DNA of 64,000 nucleotides from Roseicella sp. DB1501 (GTDB taxonomy: Bacteria > Pseudomonadota > Alphaproteobacteria > Acetobacterales > Acetobacteraceae). Below are positions 1 through 8,998 of this stretch, in pieces (the stretch's first letter is position 1; the number at the start of each line of letters is the position of its first letter). The notes beneath the pieces were generated by a model. It saw only the letters and a program-made list of their open reading frames with translations, ran no database searches and was not told the origin of the DNA. The stretch spans positions 310,001-374,000 of the forward strand of contig NZ_JABFHG010000002.1 of assembly GCF_013112485.1 (NCBI RefSeq), given 5' to 3'. The position numbers and the translations under genes are program-made.

Positions 1-181
1 CGAGGCGCCGATGGGCCGGGTGCTGGCGCGGCTGCGGGCGGCGCGGGCGCCAGTGCCGGGCAGCGAGGTGGCGGCGCTGCGGAGCGCCTGCCCGCCCGCC
101 GAGGGCCGGCCGGCCGACCTCGCCACGGCGCAGACGCTGCTCGAGCAGGCGGAGGCCTATGACACGGCGCTCGGGCGCTGA
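1..181 (+). CDS. C-terminal end of an unidentified protein (5' truncated)
   Basis: An open frame enters from the left edge and stops with TGA at 179-181, giving about 59 visible residues that end in LEQAEAYDTALGR. The tail is rich in Ala, Leu and Arg and looks helical. No motif is recognisable in this fragment, so no function is proposed. It lies 123 bases before rpmG on the same strand. The frame is supported by sensible amino-acid composition only, so this could also be non-coding sequence left open by the high GC. Confidence 0.45.
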   Translation, partial: EAPMGRVLARLRAARAPVPGSEVAALRSACPPAEGRPADLATAQTLLEQAEAYDTALGR

Positions 182-304
182 GCGGCTGCTGCGGGCCGGC
201 ATGCGGGCTTGGCGCGGCAGCGAATCCTTGACGCCACCGCCTGTCCCGCTACTGTCCCGCCCCTTCCGCCAGCCCGGCAGACCGAACACGACGAAGGCGT
301 CATC

Positions 305-472
305 ATGGCCAAGGCCAATACCATCCAGATCAAGCTCGTCAGCAGCGCCGATACCGGCTTCTTCTACGTGACCAAGAAGAACGTGCGGACGACGACCAGC
401 AAGCTGGAGAAGAAGAAGTACGACCCGGTGGCGCGCAAGCACGTCGTCTTCCGCGAAGCCAAGATCAAGTAA
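305..472 (+). CDS. rpmG: 50S ribosomal protein L33
   Basis: Encodes the 55-residue large-subunit protein L33. The sequence [19 protein letters not shown], followed by a Lys-rich core with the TKKN and KYDP motifs, is typical of proteobacterial L33. It is the cysteine-free form: the CxxC pairs of the zinc-binding paralogue are absent, so it should not bind zinc. The ATG at 305 is used because it gives the family length; an upstream in-frame ATG at 209 would add an unrelated N-terminus. The purine run GACGAAGG about nine bases upstream can act as ribosome binding site. The gene faces pleD convergently. Confidence 0.97.
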   Translation: MAKANTIQIKLVSSADTGFFYVTKKNVRTTTSKLEKKKYDPVARKHVVFREAKIK

Positions 473-600
473 TATCAACGGCCCTCAGACGCCGGGCGCG
501 AACCTCCGCTTCGCTTGGCCGCGCGACCTGGACCATTGTTTGATCGCGTGAGTCTTGCCTGCGGTGAGTCCACCTCAGACGATCACGCTCTGGGTCGCGG

Positions 601-639
601 GCCCCGTTCGGGGCTTCGGACCGGTCAGGCGACCGGTCC
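601..639. terminator. Tandem hairpins between convergent rpmG and pleD
   Basis: Two adjacent perfect inverted repeats: GCCCC-GTTC-GGGGC at 601-614 and GGACCGGTC-AGGC-GACCGGTCC at 618-639 (9 bp stem). They sit in the 291-base non-coding gap between the stops of two convergent genes, which suits a bidirectional terminator. There is no T-tract, so the role is inferred from position. I see no gene in the rest of the 473-763 gap. Confidence 0.5.
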
Positions 640-763
640 GTTGGTCTGACCCCCCGAACCGATCGCCGGAGATGGTTGCAGGCGGGCGGCCGGAGCGATC
701 CGGTCGCCTTTCGGCATGTTCGGACCTCGTCGCATGGGTCGGCGGTCGCCGGCCCGCGCCGCC

Positions 764-2158
764 CTACCGCTCCGCCACCGTGGCCGGTGGCGGCTGGGCG
801 GCGATGAAATCCTCCGGGACCGCCGGCTCCACCCGGTTCCGCCCGTTCGCCTTGGCGCGGTAGAGCGCGGCATCCGCCGCCGCCACGGCGCCCGCGACGG
901 AACAGCCGGCCGGCGCGATCGCCAGGCCGATGCTGACCGTCACCGGCAGCAGCGCCGGGCCGACCGCGATCGGCTCGCTGCTCAGCGCCGCGCGCAACCG
1001 CTCCGCCACCATGGCGGCGTAATCGGTCGGCGCCCCGGCCAGCACCACCATGAACTCCTCCCCACCGTAGCGGGCCAGGACATCGACCGCGCGGAGATGG
1101 GATTTCAGCCGCTCCGCCACCTCCTTCAGCGCGACATCGCCGGCGGCATGGCCGTAGGTGTCGTTGATCGCCTTGAAGCGGTCGACATCGAGCAGCATCA
1201 CGGCGGCATCGGTGCCGCGCAGCACGCCATCCAGGTGCCGCTGCACGTAGCGGCGGTTGCGCAACCCGGTCAGCGGATCGGTCACCGCCAGCTCCAGCGA
1301 CCGGTCGAGCTCGTTGCGCAACCGCTCCTGGTACCATTTGCGGCGGACCTGGTTGCGGGCCCGGGCGCGCAGCTCGTTGGCGTCGATCGGCCGCAGCACA
1401 TGGTCGTTGGCGCCGAGGTCGAAGCCGCGCAGCACCAGGCCGCGCTGGCTCGGATCGGCGGTGAGCAGGACCGGCAGGTCGCGGGTCGCCGCCTCGGCGC
1501 GCAGCCGCGAGGCGAGGCGCAGCACGTCCCCTCCCTCCGGCGGCAGGCAGAGCACGGCCAGGTCGAAGCCGCCGACCAGCAGGGCGTGCCGCGCCTCGTC
1601 CGAGCGGACCGACTGGTGCACGACCACGCCATCCTCGGCGAGGGCCGCGGCGATCTGCCCGACCTCGCCCGGCGTCTCGGACAGCACCAGCGCATGCGCG
1701 CCGGCGATCCCGGCGCTCGGCTCCGGCGGCGGCTCGATGCCGAGCTGCCGGGCGGTCTCGGAGCGCTGCCGCCAGGCATCCAGCACCTGCTTCACCCGCA
1801 GCAGGGCGCGCAGCCGGGCGAACATGGTGGCGTCGTCGACCGGCTTCGAGAGGAAGTCGTCCGCCCCGGCCTCCAGGCCGCGGACCCGCTCCGCCTGGTC
1901 GATCAGCGCCGTGACCATGACGACCGGCATATGCGCGGTCGCCTCCTCCGCCTTCAGCCGGCGGCAGACCTCGTAGCCGTCCATGCCGGGCATCATGACG
2001 TCGAGCAGGATGACGTCCGGCGCCCAGCGCGCGGCCATGTCCAGCGCCTCCGGGCCGTTCGAGGCCAGCGCCACCTCGTAATACTCGGCCAGCAGCTTGG
2101 CTTCGAGCAGCCGAAGATTGGCCGGGACGTCGTCCACCACGAGAATGCGCGCCGTCAT
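764..2158 (-). CDS. pleD: PleD-type response regulator diguanylate cyclase (REC-REC-GGDEF)
   Basis: 464 residues, the usual PleD length and architecture. REC1 (about 4-120) has the acidic pocket D9/D10 and phosphoacceptor D53 in LLDVMMPGMDG, plus K105 in the FLSKP motif. REC2 (about 155-275) is an adaptor domain without a phosphoacceptor at the expected place (LAVLCLPPEG), as in Caulobacter PleD. The GGDEF domain (about 285-450) has an intact active site GGEEF at 365-369 and an RxxD product-inhibition site, R356-A-V-D359, five residues before it. It should therefore convert two GTP to c-di-GMP upon phosphorylation and be feedback inhibited. No kinase or divK lies beside it. A complete EAL phosphodiesterase sits 8 kb away. 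Confidence 0.93.
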   Translation of the reverse strand: MTARILVVDDVPANLRLLEAKLLAEYYEVALASNGPEALDMAARWAPDVILLDVMMPGMDGYEVCRRLKAEEATAHMPVVMVTALIDQAERVRGLEAGADDFLSKPVDDATMFARLRALLRVKQVLDAWRQRSETARQLGIEPPPEPSAGIAGAHALVLSETPGEVGQIAAALAEDGVVVHQSVRSDEARHALLVGGFDLAVLCLPPEGGDVLRLASRLRAEAATRDLPVLLTADPSQRGLVLRGFDLGANDHVLRPIDANELRARARNQVRRKWYQERLRNELDRSLELAVTDPLTGLRNRRYVQRHLDGVLRGTDAAVMLLDVDRFKAINDTYGHAAGDVALKEVAERLKSHLRAVDVLARYGGEEFMVVLAGAPTDYAAMVAERLRAALSSEPIAVGPALLPVTVSIGLAIAPAGCSVAGAVAAADAALYRAKANGRNRVEPAVPEDFIAAQPPPATVAER

Positions 2159-2307
2159 ATGTCAGCCCCGTGAATTTCGGCCCGGCCGGGCATGCTGAAA
2201 GCGGGAGGGGGCTTCGCCGCCGCGGCCGCCACTCCTATGCAAGGGCCGGTAGTGCATGGGTTGGTCGGGCACGACCCGGCCAGCGGCCATTCGGGACGGA
2301 GACCGGC

Positions 2308-2907
2308 ATGTCGGAGGCAACGGCGGGCGAGGATGCGACTCGGCGGCGGGCGGGCGATCCCTGGCTGTTCTTTCGCCGTTGGCTGGCGAACCCTCTGCAG
2401 ATGGGCTCGGTGGCCCCCTCCGCGCCGAGCCTCTGCCGCCGCATCGCCGCCCTGGTCCGGCGCGGCCCGGAGGAGATAGTGCTGGAGCTCGGCGCCGGCA
2501 CCGGTGCCGTCTCCCGCGCCCTGCTCGCGGCCGGCGTGCCGGCCGAGAGGCTGATGGTGGTCGAGATCGTGCCCGCCATGGCCGAGCACCTGCGCCAGGC
2601 CCTGCCGGGCGTGCAGGTGATCTGCGGCGATGCCTTCGCGCTGGAGCAGGCGCTGCCGCGGCGATGGCATGGCCAGGTGGGCACCGCGATCTGCGGCATC
2701 CCGCTGGTCCTGCTGCCGCTGGCGCGGCAGCGGCGCTTCGTCGAGGCGGTCGAGGCGGTCGCGCCAGGCAGGGGCTTCCTGCTCTATACCTACTGCGTCA
2801 CCTCGCCCCTGCCCCATGGCAGGCTTGGCCTGGACGCCCGCCGGGAGGCCTGGACGCCCTGGAACCTGCCGCCCGCCAGCGTATGGCGATATCAACTCAG
2901 GCGATAA
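2308..2907 (+). CDS. Class I SAM methyltransferase, phospholipid N-methyltransferase (PmtA)-like
   Basis: 199 residues. The N-terminal segment FFRRWLANPLQMGSVAPSAP is the characteristic opening of the PmtA group that methylates phosphatidylethanolamine to phosphatidylcholine in alphaproteobacteria. SAM motif I is seen as LELGAGTGAVSRAL (about 59-72), followed by an acidic motif II region (VVEIVPAMAEHL) and a CGDAF motif. The start at 2308 is chosen because an upstream in-frame ATG would add an atypical 46 residues; a GGACGGAG purine run precedes it. PmtA is normally membrane associated; no transmembrane helix is visible. Members of this group also include uncharacterised methyltransferases, so the lipid substrate is inferred. 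Confidence 0.78.
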   Translation: MSEATAGEDATRRRAGDPWLFFRRWLANPLQMGSVAPSAPSLCRRIAALVRRGPEEIVLELGAGTGAVSRALLAAGVPAERLMVVEIVPAMAEHLRQALPGVQVICGDAFALEQALPRRWHGQVGTAICGIPLVLLPLARQRRFVEAVEAVAPGRGFLLYTYCVTSPLPHGRLGLDARREAWTPWNLPPASVWRYQLRR

Positions 2908-3034
2908 TGCCTGCATACGCCTCGCCCAAAAAGTTGCAGCAGCGGGCGATCCGCCACTTCCGGTTCGGTGCTCTTAGCATAACCGTGAAGTCCGGTTGAA
3001 GGTTGGAGGTAGGGCATTTCGCCTAATGAATGTT

Positions 3035-3673
3035 TCATCCGCTGGTGAGGGTCACGTCCTGGCCGTCCTGGCGACGCAGCCGCGCGATCAGCCGGGCATG
3101 CGGGCTGCGGCGGACGCGGAGCGCCTCCTCCAGCCCGCGCTCGGCCAGCGCCGCTCGCACCGCATCGGCATCCGGATGCTCGGCCTCGAGTTGGAGGAGC
3201 CGTACATGGCTGTCGGGGATGCGCGTGGAGGCGCTTTCGCCCGGCCATTCGATCAGGGCGGGGATGAGGTTGTCCATGTCCTGGCGCTGCGGCGGGAAGG
3301 CCATGCGCCAGCGCAGGTTGCCGCGGCTCATCGCCTGGATCTCGCCGGCGCGCGGCCCGAGCCGGGCGGCCATGGCGTCCAGCACCGGCGTCCGCGCCAC
3401 CCAGGCGAGCAGCCGCGGCTCCGCCTCCAGCATCACCTTCACCGCCGGGTCGTCGAGGTCGAAGAGCCGGCCATGCGGCGGTTCCGGCTGGTCGGGATCG
3501 GGGGCGATGATCTCGAGATAGGTGCCGCGCCCGAGACCGAGCAGCATGTTGTGGGTCCCATGGCCCGGATGCGCCCCGCCGGGACGCGGCTTCGCGCCCA
3601 GATGCTGCTCAACGAAGGCGGCGCCCTCGGCAAGCGTCCGTGCGCCCAGCACGATGTGGTCGATCTCGGCCAT
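3035..3673 (-). CDS. VOC / glyoxalase-like domain protein
   Basis: 212 residues. The opening IDHIVLGARTL and the metal-site style strand H-x-G-T-x-N (HGTHNMLLGLG) followed by YLEIIAPDPDQP match the Glyoxalase_3 / VOC fold family, which has paired beta-alpha-beta-beta-beta modules. Such proteins are predicted metal-dependent isomerases or dioxygenases, usually of unknown substrate. The start at 3673 is supported by the strong ribosome binding site GAGGGAGGAAG just upstream; the open frame continues 129 codons further upstream but with unnatural composition. A perfect 14-base palindrome lies 25 bases upstream. Confidence 0.8.
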   Translation of the reverse strand: MAEIDHIVLGARTLAEGAAFVEQHLGAKPRPGGAHPGHGTHNMLLGLGRGTYLEIIAPDPDQPEPPHGRLFDLDDPAVKVMLEAEPRLLAWVARTPVLDAMAARLGPRAGEIQAMSRGNLRWRMAFPPQRQDMDNLIPALIEWPGESASTRIPDSHVRLLQLEAEHPDADAVRAALAERGLEEALRVRRSPHARLIARLRRQDGQDVTLTSG

Positions 3674-4092
3674 GCTTCCTCCCTCGGCGCGGCGCGCGCC
3701 CGTCCGGACGGGTCCTGGAGCCCGGCGGCTGTTCCGTGGACCGTCCTGCCCGCCATCCTGCCCGTCCGGAACTGCGCCGCCCATCCCGGGCTGCGGCGAC
3801 CGGCGGCCAGGGATTGAACGCGGCCCGGCGACGGGCTGTTGCCGGGACGGCGGCCGGCCGGGCGCATCGCCGGCCGGCGGGGCTGGCCAGAAGCGGAAGA
3901 GGCCGCGCAGCAGGGTCCGGGTGGTGCCGCGCTGCGGGCCGGGGAAGGTCCGCGGTCCCTGCGGGCTCGGGCTTCGACCGCGTCGCCACGGCGGGACCAG
4001 CCTGCCGACGCCATGGATTCGAAGGAAACCCGTACCGCGCGCGTCACCGCGACGCGACAAGCGCTACCGTCAGCGGCGACCGCGCGGCGCCG
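3674..4092. other. 419-base non-coding gap with a palindrome
   Basis: No convincing gene on either strand; the open frames here have Arg/Pro/Gly-rich translations typical of GC-driven noise. The one structured feature is the perfect palindrome CCCGTCCGGACGGG at 3699-3712, 25 bases upstream of the VOC gene start, which is well placed to be an operator or a hairpin in the leader. The region also separates that gene from the stop of the aminotransferase gene on the same strand. Confidence 0.5.
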
Positions 4093-5277
4093 TCAGGCGT
4101 TGCCGTTCAGATAGGCCATCGCCGTCTGCACCCCGCCCGCCTTGTGCGGCACGCCGGCCGCGGCGAGGCCCATCTCGACCCCGCCCAGCGTCCCGACCAG
4201 GGAGAGCGGTCCGAAGTCGCCCAGATGGCCGATGCGGAAGACCCGGTCGTTCAGCCGGCCGAGACCGTTACCGAGCGACATGTTGAAGCGTTCGAGGATC
4301 ACCCGCCGCAGCCCGTCCGCGCTGTGCCCCTCCGGCACACGCACGGCGGTGAGGGAGGAGGAGTAGTGCCGCGGCTCCTCGCACTGGATCTCGAGGCCCC
4401 AGTGGCGCACGGCGCGGCGCGTCGCCTCGGCGAAGCGGTCGTGCCGGGCGAAGACGTTCTCCAGCCCCTCCTCGAGCAGCATGTCGGTCGCCGCGTCGAG
4501 GCCGTAGAGCAGGTTGGTGGCCGGCGTGTAGGGGAAGTAGCCGGTCTCGTTCGCCTTCAGCATCGGCCGCCAGTCCCAGAAGCTGCGCGGCAGCTTCGCG
4601 CCCTCGGCCGCCCGCAGCGCCTTCTTCGAGACGGCGTTGAAGGAGAGGCCGGGCGGCAGCATCAGCCCCTTCTGGCTGCCGGCGACGGTGACGTCGACGC
4701 CCCATTCGTCGTGCCGGTAGTCGATGGAGCCGAGCGAGCTGATGGTGTCGACCAGCAGCAGCGCCGGATGCCCGGCGGCGTCGATCGCGCGCCGCACCTC
4801 GTCGATGCGAGAGGTCGCGCCGGTGCTGGTCTCGTTATGCACCACGGCGACCGCCTTGATCGCCTGCGCCTTGTCCTCGCGCAGCGCCGCCTCGATGCCG
4901 GCGGCATCGGCGCCGCGGCGCCAGTCGGTCTCGACGAACTGCGCCTGCAGGCCGAGCCGGTCGGCCATCTCGCGCCAGAGATGCGCGAACCAGCCGGTCT
5001 CGCACATCAGCACGCGGTCGCCGGGCGAGAGGGTGTTGGTCAGCGCCGCCTCCCAGGCGCCGGTGCCGGAGGCCGGGTAGATCACCACCGGCCCCTCGGT
5101 CTTGAAGACCGCGCGGACCTTCTCGAGGAGCTGCTTGCCGAAGCGGCCGAAATCCGGGCCACGATGGTCCATGGTCGGGTTGTCCATGGCGCGCAGCACG
5201 CGGTCGGGGACGTTGGTGGGACCCGGGATCTGCAGGAAATGCCGGCCGGCCACGGGCTTCGATTCGTAATAGGCCAT
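4093..5277 (-). CDS. Serine/alanine--glyoxylate aminotransferase (class V PLP)
   Basis: 394 residues, the family length. The N-terminus HFLQIPGPTNVPDRVLRAM is the classic start of bacterial serine-glyoxylate and eukaryotic alanine-glyoxylate aminotransferases. The PLP-binding lysine is K203 in VAGSQKGLMLPPG, with the preceding VDTISSLGSIDY region and PASGTGAWE phosphate-binding loop. It transfers an amino group from serine or alanine to glyoxylate, giving glycine. The start is set by GAGGAGG shortly before the ATG. It is divergent from the FAD/4Fe-4S oxidase gene with about 190 bases between, which suggests shared regulation in glyoxylate or hydroxyacid metabolism. Which amino donor is preferred cannot be told from the sequence. 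Confidence 0.92.
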   Translation of the reverse strand: MAYYESKPVAGRHFLQIPGPTNVPDRVLRAMDNPTMDHRGPDFGRFGKQLLEKVRAVFKTEGPVVIYPASGTGAWEAALTNTLSPGDRVLMCETGWFAHLWREMADRLGLQAQFVETDWRRGADAAGIEAALREDKAQAIKAVAVVHNETSTGATSRIDEVRRAIDAAGHPALLLVDTISSLGSIDYRHDEWGVDVTVAGSQKGLMLPPGLSFNAVSKKALRAAEGAKLPRSFWDWRPMLKANETGYFPYTPATNLLYGLDAATDMLLEEGLENVFARHDRFAEATRRAVRHWGLEIQCEEPRHYSSSLTAVRVPEGHSADGLRRVILERFNMSLGNGLGRLNDRVFRIGHLGDFGPLSLVGTLGGVEMGLAAAGVPHKAGGVQTAMAYLNGNA

Positions 5278-5465
5278 GGGTCGCCTCCTCGCTCGTGGCG
5301 GGTTATCGCCCCGATCCATCCCGGAGGCCAATGAGAAGGCGTGTTCGGATTGATGAGCATTATAGATCGGACAGGCCGGGGCCCCGCCGCTACTCTGCCG
5401 GGCGCACCACCTTCCCGCACGCGGCAGGCCGCGGCACCGCCCGCGCCGCCGCAGGACGACGCCGC

Positions 5466-8408
5466 ATGAACCACCTCACCCCGAAGCCCGCCGCCCGGAT
5501 CGGCGACAGCCGCCTCGCCGAGAGGCTGCGGCGCGAGACCGAAGGCGAGGTGCTGTGGAGCGCCGCAGATCGCGGCCGTTACGCGACCGATGCCAGCATC
5601 TACCAGATCGAGCCGGTCGGCGTGCTGGTGCCGCGCCGCATCGCCGATGTCGAGGCGGCGCTGGCGATCTGCCGCGAGGAGGGCATCCCGGTCCTGCCGC
5701 GCGGCGGCGGCACCAGCCAGTGCGGCCAGACGGTGAACCGCGCCCTCGTGCTCGACTGCACGAAATACCTGCGCGAGGTGATCGCGGTGGACCCGACGTC
5801 GCGCAGCGCCACGGTGCAGCCCGGCATCGCCCTCGGCGCGCTGAACGAGGCGCTGAAGCCGCACGGGCTGTTCTTCCCGGTCGATCCCTCGACCTGGGCG
5901 CGCTGCACCATCGGCGGCATGGCCGGCAACAATTCCTGCGGCAGCAAGTCCATCCGCTACGGGCTGATGGCCGACAATGTCCGCGCCATCGACGCGCTGC
6001 TCGCCGATGGCACGCGCTTTCGCTTCGGCGAGCTGCCGGACAATCTCGGCGCCGGAGTGCCGGCCGGCATCGCCGACCTGATCCAGCGCCTGCGGGCGCT
6101 CGGCGCGCGGGAGGCGGCGGAGATCGCCGCCCGCTTCCCCGAGCAGCTCCGCCGCGTCGGCGGCTACAACCTCGATGCGCTGACCCCCGCGGCGCGCGCC
6201 GCCGGGCGCGGCAACCTGGCGCGGCTGCTGGTCGGCAGCGAGGGGACGCTCGCCTTCTCCGCGGCGCTCGAGCTGCAGCTCTGGCCGATCAAGCCGCGCA
6301 AGGCGCTCGGCATCTGCCAGTTCCCGACCTTCCGCGCCGCGATGGCGGCCTCGCAGCATCTGGTCACGCTCGATCCGGAGGCGGTGGAGCTGGTCGACCG
6401 GACCATGATCGATCTCGGCCGCTCCATCCCGATCTACCGCGCGACCATCGACAAGATGGTCCGGGGCGAGCCGGACAGCCTGCTGATCGTCGAGTTCCAC
6501 GGCCAGGAGGACGCGCCGCTCGCCGCCGCGCTCGACCGGCTGGAGGAGATGATGGGCGACCTCGGCTATCCCGGCGCCGTGGTGCGCTGCATCGATGCCG
6601 GCTTCCAGGCGGCCGTCGCCGAGGTGCGCGAGGCCGGGCTCAACATCATGATGAGCATGAAGGGCGACGGGAAGCCGGTCTCCTTCATCGAGGACTGCGC
6701 CGTCGCCCTGCCCGACCTCGCCGACTACACCGAGCGGCTGAACCAGGTCTTCGCGAAGCACGGCACCAAGGGCACCTGGTACGCCCATGCCAGCGTCGGC
6801 TGCCTGCATGTCCGGCCGGTGCTGAACATGAAGGATCCGGGCGATGTCCGCCGCATGCGGGAGATCGCCGAGGAATGCTTCGCCCTGGTGCGGGAGTACA
6901 AGGGCAGCCATAGCGGCGAGCATGGCGACGGCATCGTCCGCTCCGAGTTCAACGAGCCGATGTTCGGCCCGCGGATCGCCCGCGCCTTCGAGCAGGTGAA
7001 GGACGCCTTCGACCCCGCCAGCCTGCTCAATCCCGGCCGCGTCGTGCGCGCCCCGCGGATGGATGACCGCAGCCTCTTCCGCTACTTCCCCGACTACCAC
7101 GCCGATGCCGCGGTGACGCCGGCGCTCGACTGGTCCGCCTGGGCCAACCCCCAGGGCACCCCCCGGGGCGACAATCTCGGCGGCCTGCTCGGCGCGATCG
7201 AGATGTGCAACAACAACGGCACCTGCCGCAAATTCGACGCCGGCGTCATGTGCCCGAGCTTCCGCGCCACGCGCGACGAGCAGCACCTGACGCGCGGCCG
7301 CGCCAACACGCTGCGCCTGGCGCTCACCGGCCAGCTCGGCCCGGAGGGGCTGGCCTCGGGGGCGGTGCAGGAGGCGCTCGCCCTCTGCGTCTCCTGCAAG
7401 GGCTGCCGGCGCGAATGCCCGACCGGCGTCGACATGGCGAAGCTGAAGATCGAGGCGCTGGCGGCGCGCGCCAGGACGCATGGCATCGGCGCCAAGGAGC
7501 GGCTGATCGCCAGCCTGCCGCGCTGGGCGCCCGTCGCCAGCATGCTGCCCATCCTCGCCAACGCGCGGGACCGCCTGCCCGGCCTCGCCGCCCTCTCCGA
7601 ACGGCTCTTCGGCTTCGCCGCCGGCCGCAGCCTGCCACGCTTCCGGCGCGACGCCTTCCGGGATGCCGAGCTGCCGGCGCCGGACGGGCGGGCGGGCGAG
7701 GTCATCCTCCTCCCCGATGTCTTCAACCGGTATTTCGAGCCGGAGAACCTGCGCGCCGCCATCCGGGTGCTGCGCGCGGCGGGCCGCCATGTCGCCCTCG
7801 CCCGGCCGCCGCGCGGCGCCCGGCCGCTGGACGAGGGCCGCACCCTGCTCGCCGCCGGGCTGGTGGAGGCGGCGCGGGCCGAGGCGCGGCGGACCCTCGA
7901 AGCCCTGGCCCCCTTCCCATCCCCGGTGATCGGCATCGAGCCCTCCTCGCTGCTGACGCTGCGCGACGAGTTCCCCTCGCTGCTGCCCGGCGCGCCGGCG
8001 GAGGCCCTGGCGGGGCGCGCCCTGCTGCTCTCGGAATTCCTGGCGCGCGAGAAGCCCGTCCTCGCCCTGAAGCCGGTGGCGCCGGCGGCGCATATCCACG
8101 GCCATTGCCATCAGAAGAGCTTCGGCGCCTTTCCCGCGGCCGTCGCCACGCTCTCGCTGGTGCCGGGGCTGAAGGTGGTGCCGATCACCTCCTCCTGCTG
8201 CGGCATGGCCGGCAGCTTCGGCTATGAAGCGGCAAATCTGGAGGTCTCGAAGGCCATGGCCGAACTCTCCCTGCTGCCGGCGGTGCGCGCCGTGCCGGCC
8301 GACCATCTGGTGGTCGCCGACGGCACCTCCTGCCGCCACCAGATCGCCGACCTCGCCGGGCGCGAGGCGCTGCACAGCGTGCGCGTGCTGGATCGGGCGC
8401 TGGCATGA
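5466..8408 (+). CDS. FAD-linked oxidase with C-terminal 4Fe-4S and CCG domains (GlcD-GlcF-like fusion)
   Basis: 980 residues. N-terminal FAD_binding_4 domain (PRGGGTSQCGQTVNRAL, then TIGGMAGNNSCGSKSIRYG), FAD-oxidase C-terminal domain to about residue 540 with HSGEHGDGIVRSEF. Next come two cysteine clusters for 4Fe-4S centres (CNNNGTCRKFDAGVMCPSF and CVSCKGCRRECPTG). The C-terminal CCG half carries HGHCHQK and SSCCGMAGSFGYE. This is the YdiJ / D-2-hydroxyglutarate or D-lactate dehydrogenase type, in which GlcD- and GlcF-like parts are fused. It would oxidise a D-2-hydroxyacid and pass electrons to the quinone pool. Glycolate, D-lactate or 2-hydroxyglutarate are all possible. The start at 5466 follows AGGACGACGCC. 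It overlaps the next gene by four bases (ATGA). Confidence 0.9.
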   Translation: MNHLTPKPAARIGDSRLAERLRRETEGEVLWSAADRGRYATDASIYQIEPVGVLVPRRIADVEAALAICREEGIPVLPRGGGTSQCGQTVNRALVLDCTKYLREVIAVDPTSRSATVQPGIALGALNEALKPHGLFFPVDPSTWARCTIGGMAGNNSCGSKSIRYGLMADNVRAIDALLADGTRFRFGELPDNLGAGVPAGIADLIQRLRALGAREAAEIAARFPEQLRRVGGYNLDALTPAARAAGRGNLARLLVGSEGTLAFSAALELQLWPIKPRKALGICQFPTFRAAMAASQHLVTLDPEAVELVDRTMIDLGRSIPIYRATIDKMVRGEPDSLLIVEFHGQEDAPLAAALDRLEEMMGDLGYPGAVVRCIDAGFQAAVAEVREAGLNIMMSMKGDGKPVSFIEDCAVALPDLADYTERLNQVFAKHGTKGTWYAHASVGCLHVRPVLNMKDPGDVRRMREIAEECFALVREYKGSHSGEHGDGIVRSEFNEPMFGPRIARAFEQVKDAFDPASLLNPGRVVRAPRMDDRSLFRYFPDYHADAAVTPALDWSAWANPQGTPRGDNLGGLLGAIEMCNNNGTCRKFDAGVMCPSFRATRDEQHLTRGRANTLRLALTGQLGPEGLASGAVQEALALCVSCKGCRRECPTGVDMAKLKIEALAARARTHGIGAKERLIASLPRWAPVASMLPILANARDRLPGLAALSERLFGFAAGRSLPRFRRDAFRDAELPAPDGRAGEVILLPDVFNRYFEPENLRAAIRVLRAAGRHVALARPPRGARPLDEGRTLLAAGLVEAARAEARRTLEALAPFPSPVIGIEPSSLLTLRDEFPSLLPGAPAEALAGRALLLSEFLAREKPVLALKPVAPAAHIHGHCHQKSFGAFPAAVATLSLVPGLKVVPITSSCCGMAGSFGYEAANLEVSKAMAELSLLPAVRAVPADHLVVADGTSCRHQIADLAGREALHSVRVLDRALA

Positions 8409-8998
8409 CGGGCCCCCGCATGAGCACGCCCGCCGGGCTGCTGGACTTCTGGTTCGGCGCCGAGCTCGAGACCTGGCAGCTCGAGCGCTGGTTCAAGCCG
8501 AATCCGGGTTTCGACGCCGCCTGCCGCGAGCGCTTCGGCACGCTGCTCGCCCCGGCGCGGGAGGGCGCCTTCGACGGCTGGGCGGCGACGCCCGAGGGCG
8601 CGCTCGCCCTCTGCCTGCTGCTCGACCAGTTTCCCCGCAACCTGCATCGCGGCACGCCCGAGGCCTTCGCCGCCGATCCGGCGGCGCGGCGCCTGGCCCG
8701 CGCGGCGGTGCTGCGGGACCGCCACGACCTGGCGCTGCCGCCCACCGCCCGCTGCTTCCTCTATTTGCCCTTCGAGCATGGCGAGGCGATGGCCGACCAG
8801 GATCTCTCGGTCGCGCTGTTCGAGGGGCTGCGCGACGATCCGGTGCATGCCGCGCCCGGCGGCAGCATCGACTATGCCTGGAAGCACCGCGAGGTGATCC
8901 GGCGCTTCGGCCGCTTCCCGCACCGCAACGCCATCCTCGGCCGCGCCAGCACGCCGGAGGAGCAGGCCTACCTGGCCCAGCCGGAGGCCGGATTTTAG
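8405..8998 (+). CDS. DUF924 family protein
   Basis: 197 residues with the DUF924 landmarks LLDFWFG near the start, LLLDQFPRN in the middle, PFEHGE and the late RNAILGR(A/E)STPEE motif. The family is a TPR-like all-helical soluble protein of unknown function, common in alphaproteobacteria. The ATG overlaps the TGA of the FAD oxidase gene (ATGA at 8405-8408), so the two are translationally coupled. The stop codon is followed after two bases by the first copy of the two-hairpin repeat element. Confidence 0.9.
   Translation: MTGPRMSTPAGLLDFWFGAELETWQLERWFKPNPGFDAACRERFGTLLAPAREGAFDGWAATPEGALALCLLLDQFPRNLHRGTPEAFAADPAARRLARAAVLRDRHDLALPPTARCFLYLPFEHGEAMADQDLSVALFEGLRDDPVHAAPGGSIDYAWKHREVIRRFGRFPHRNAILGRASTPEEQAYLAQPEAGF

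Noticed and set aside
465-1337. Minus-strand frame overlapping the end of pleD and the gap to rpmG
   Set aside because: Different frame from the clear GGDEF domain, Arg-rich noise; the intergenic part has no natural protein.
5082-8375. 1097-codon open frame on the minus strand opposite the FAD oxidase
   Set aside because: Antisense shadow of a gene with strong motifs; composition (His, Arg, Gly, Ala) is unnatural and it also overlaps the aminotransferase start.
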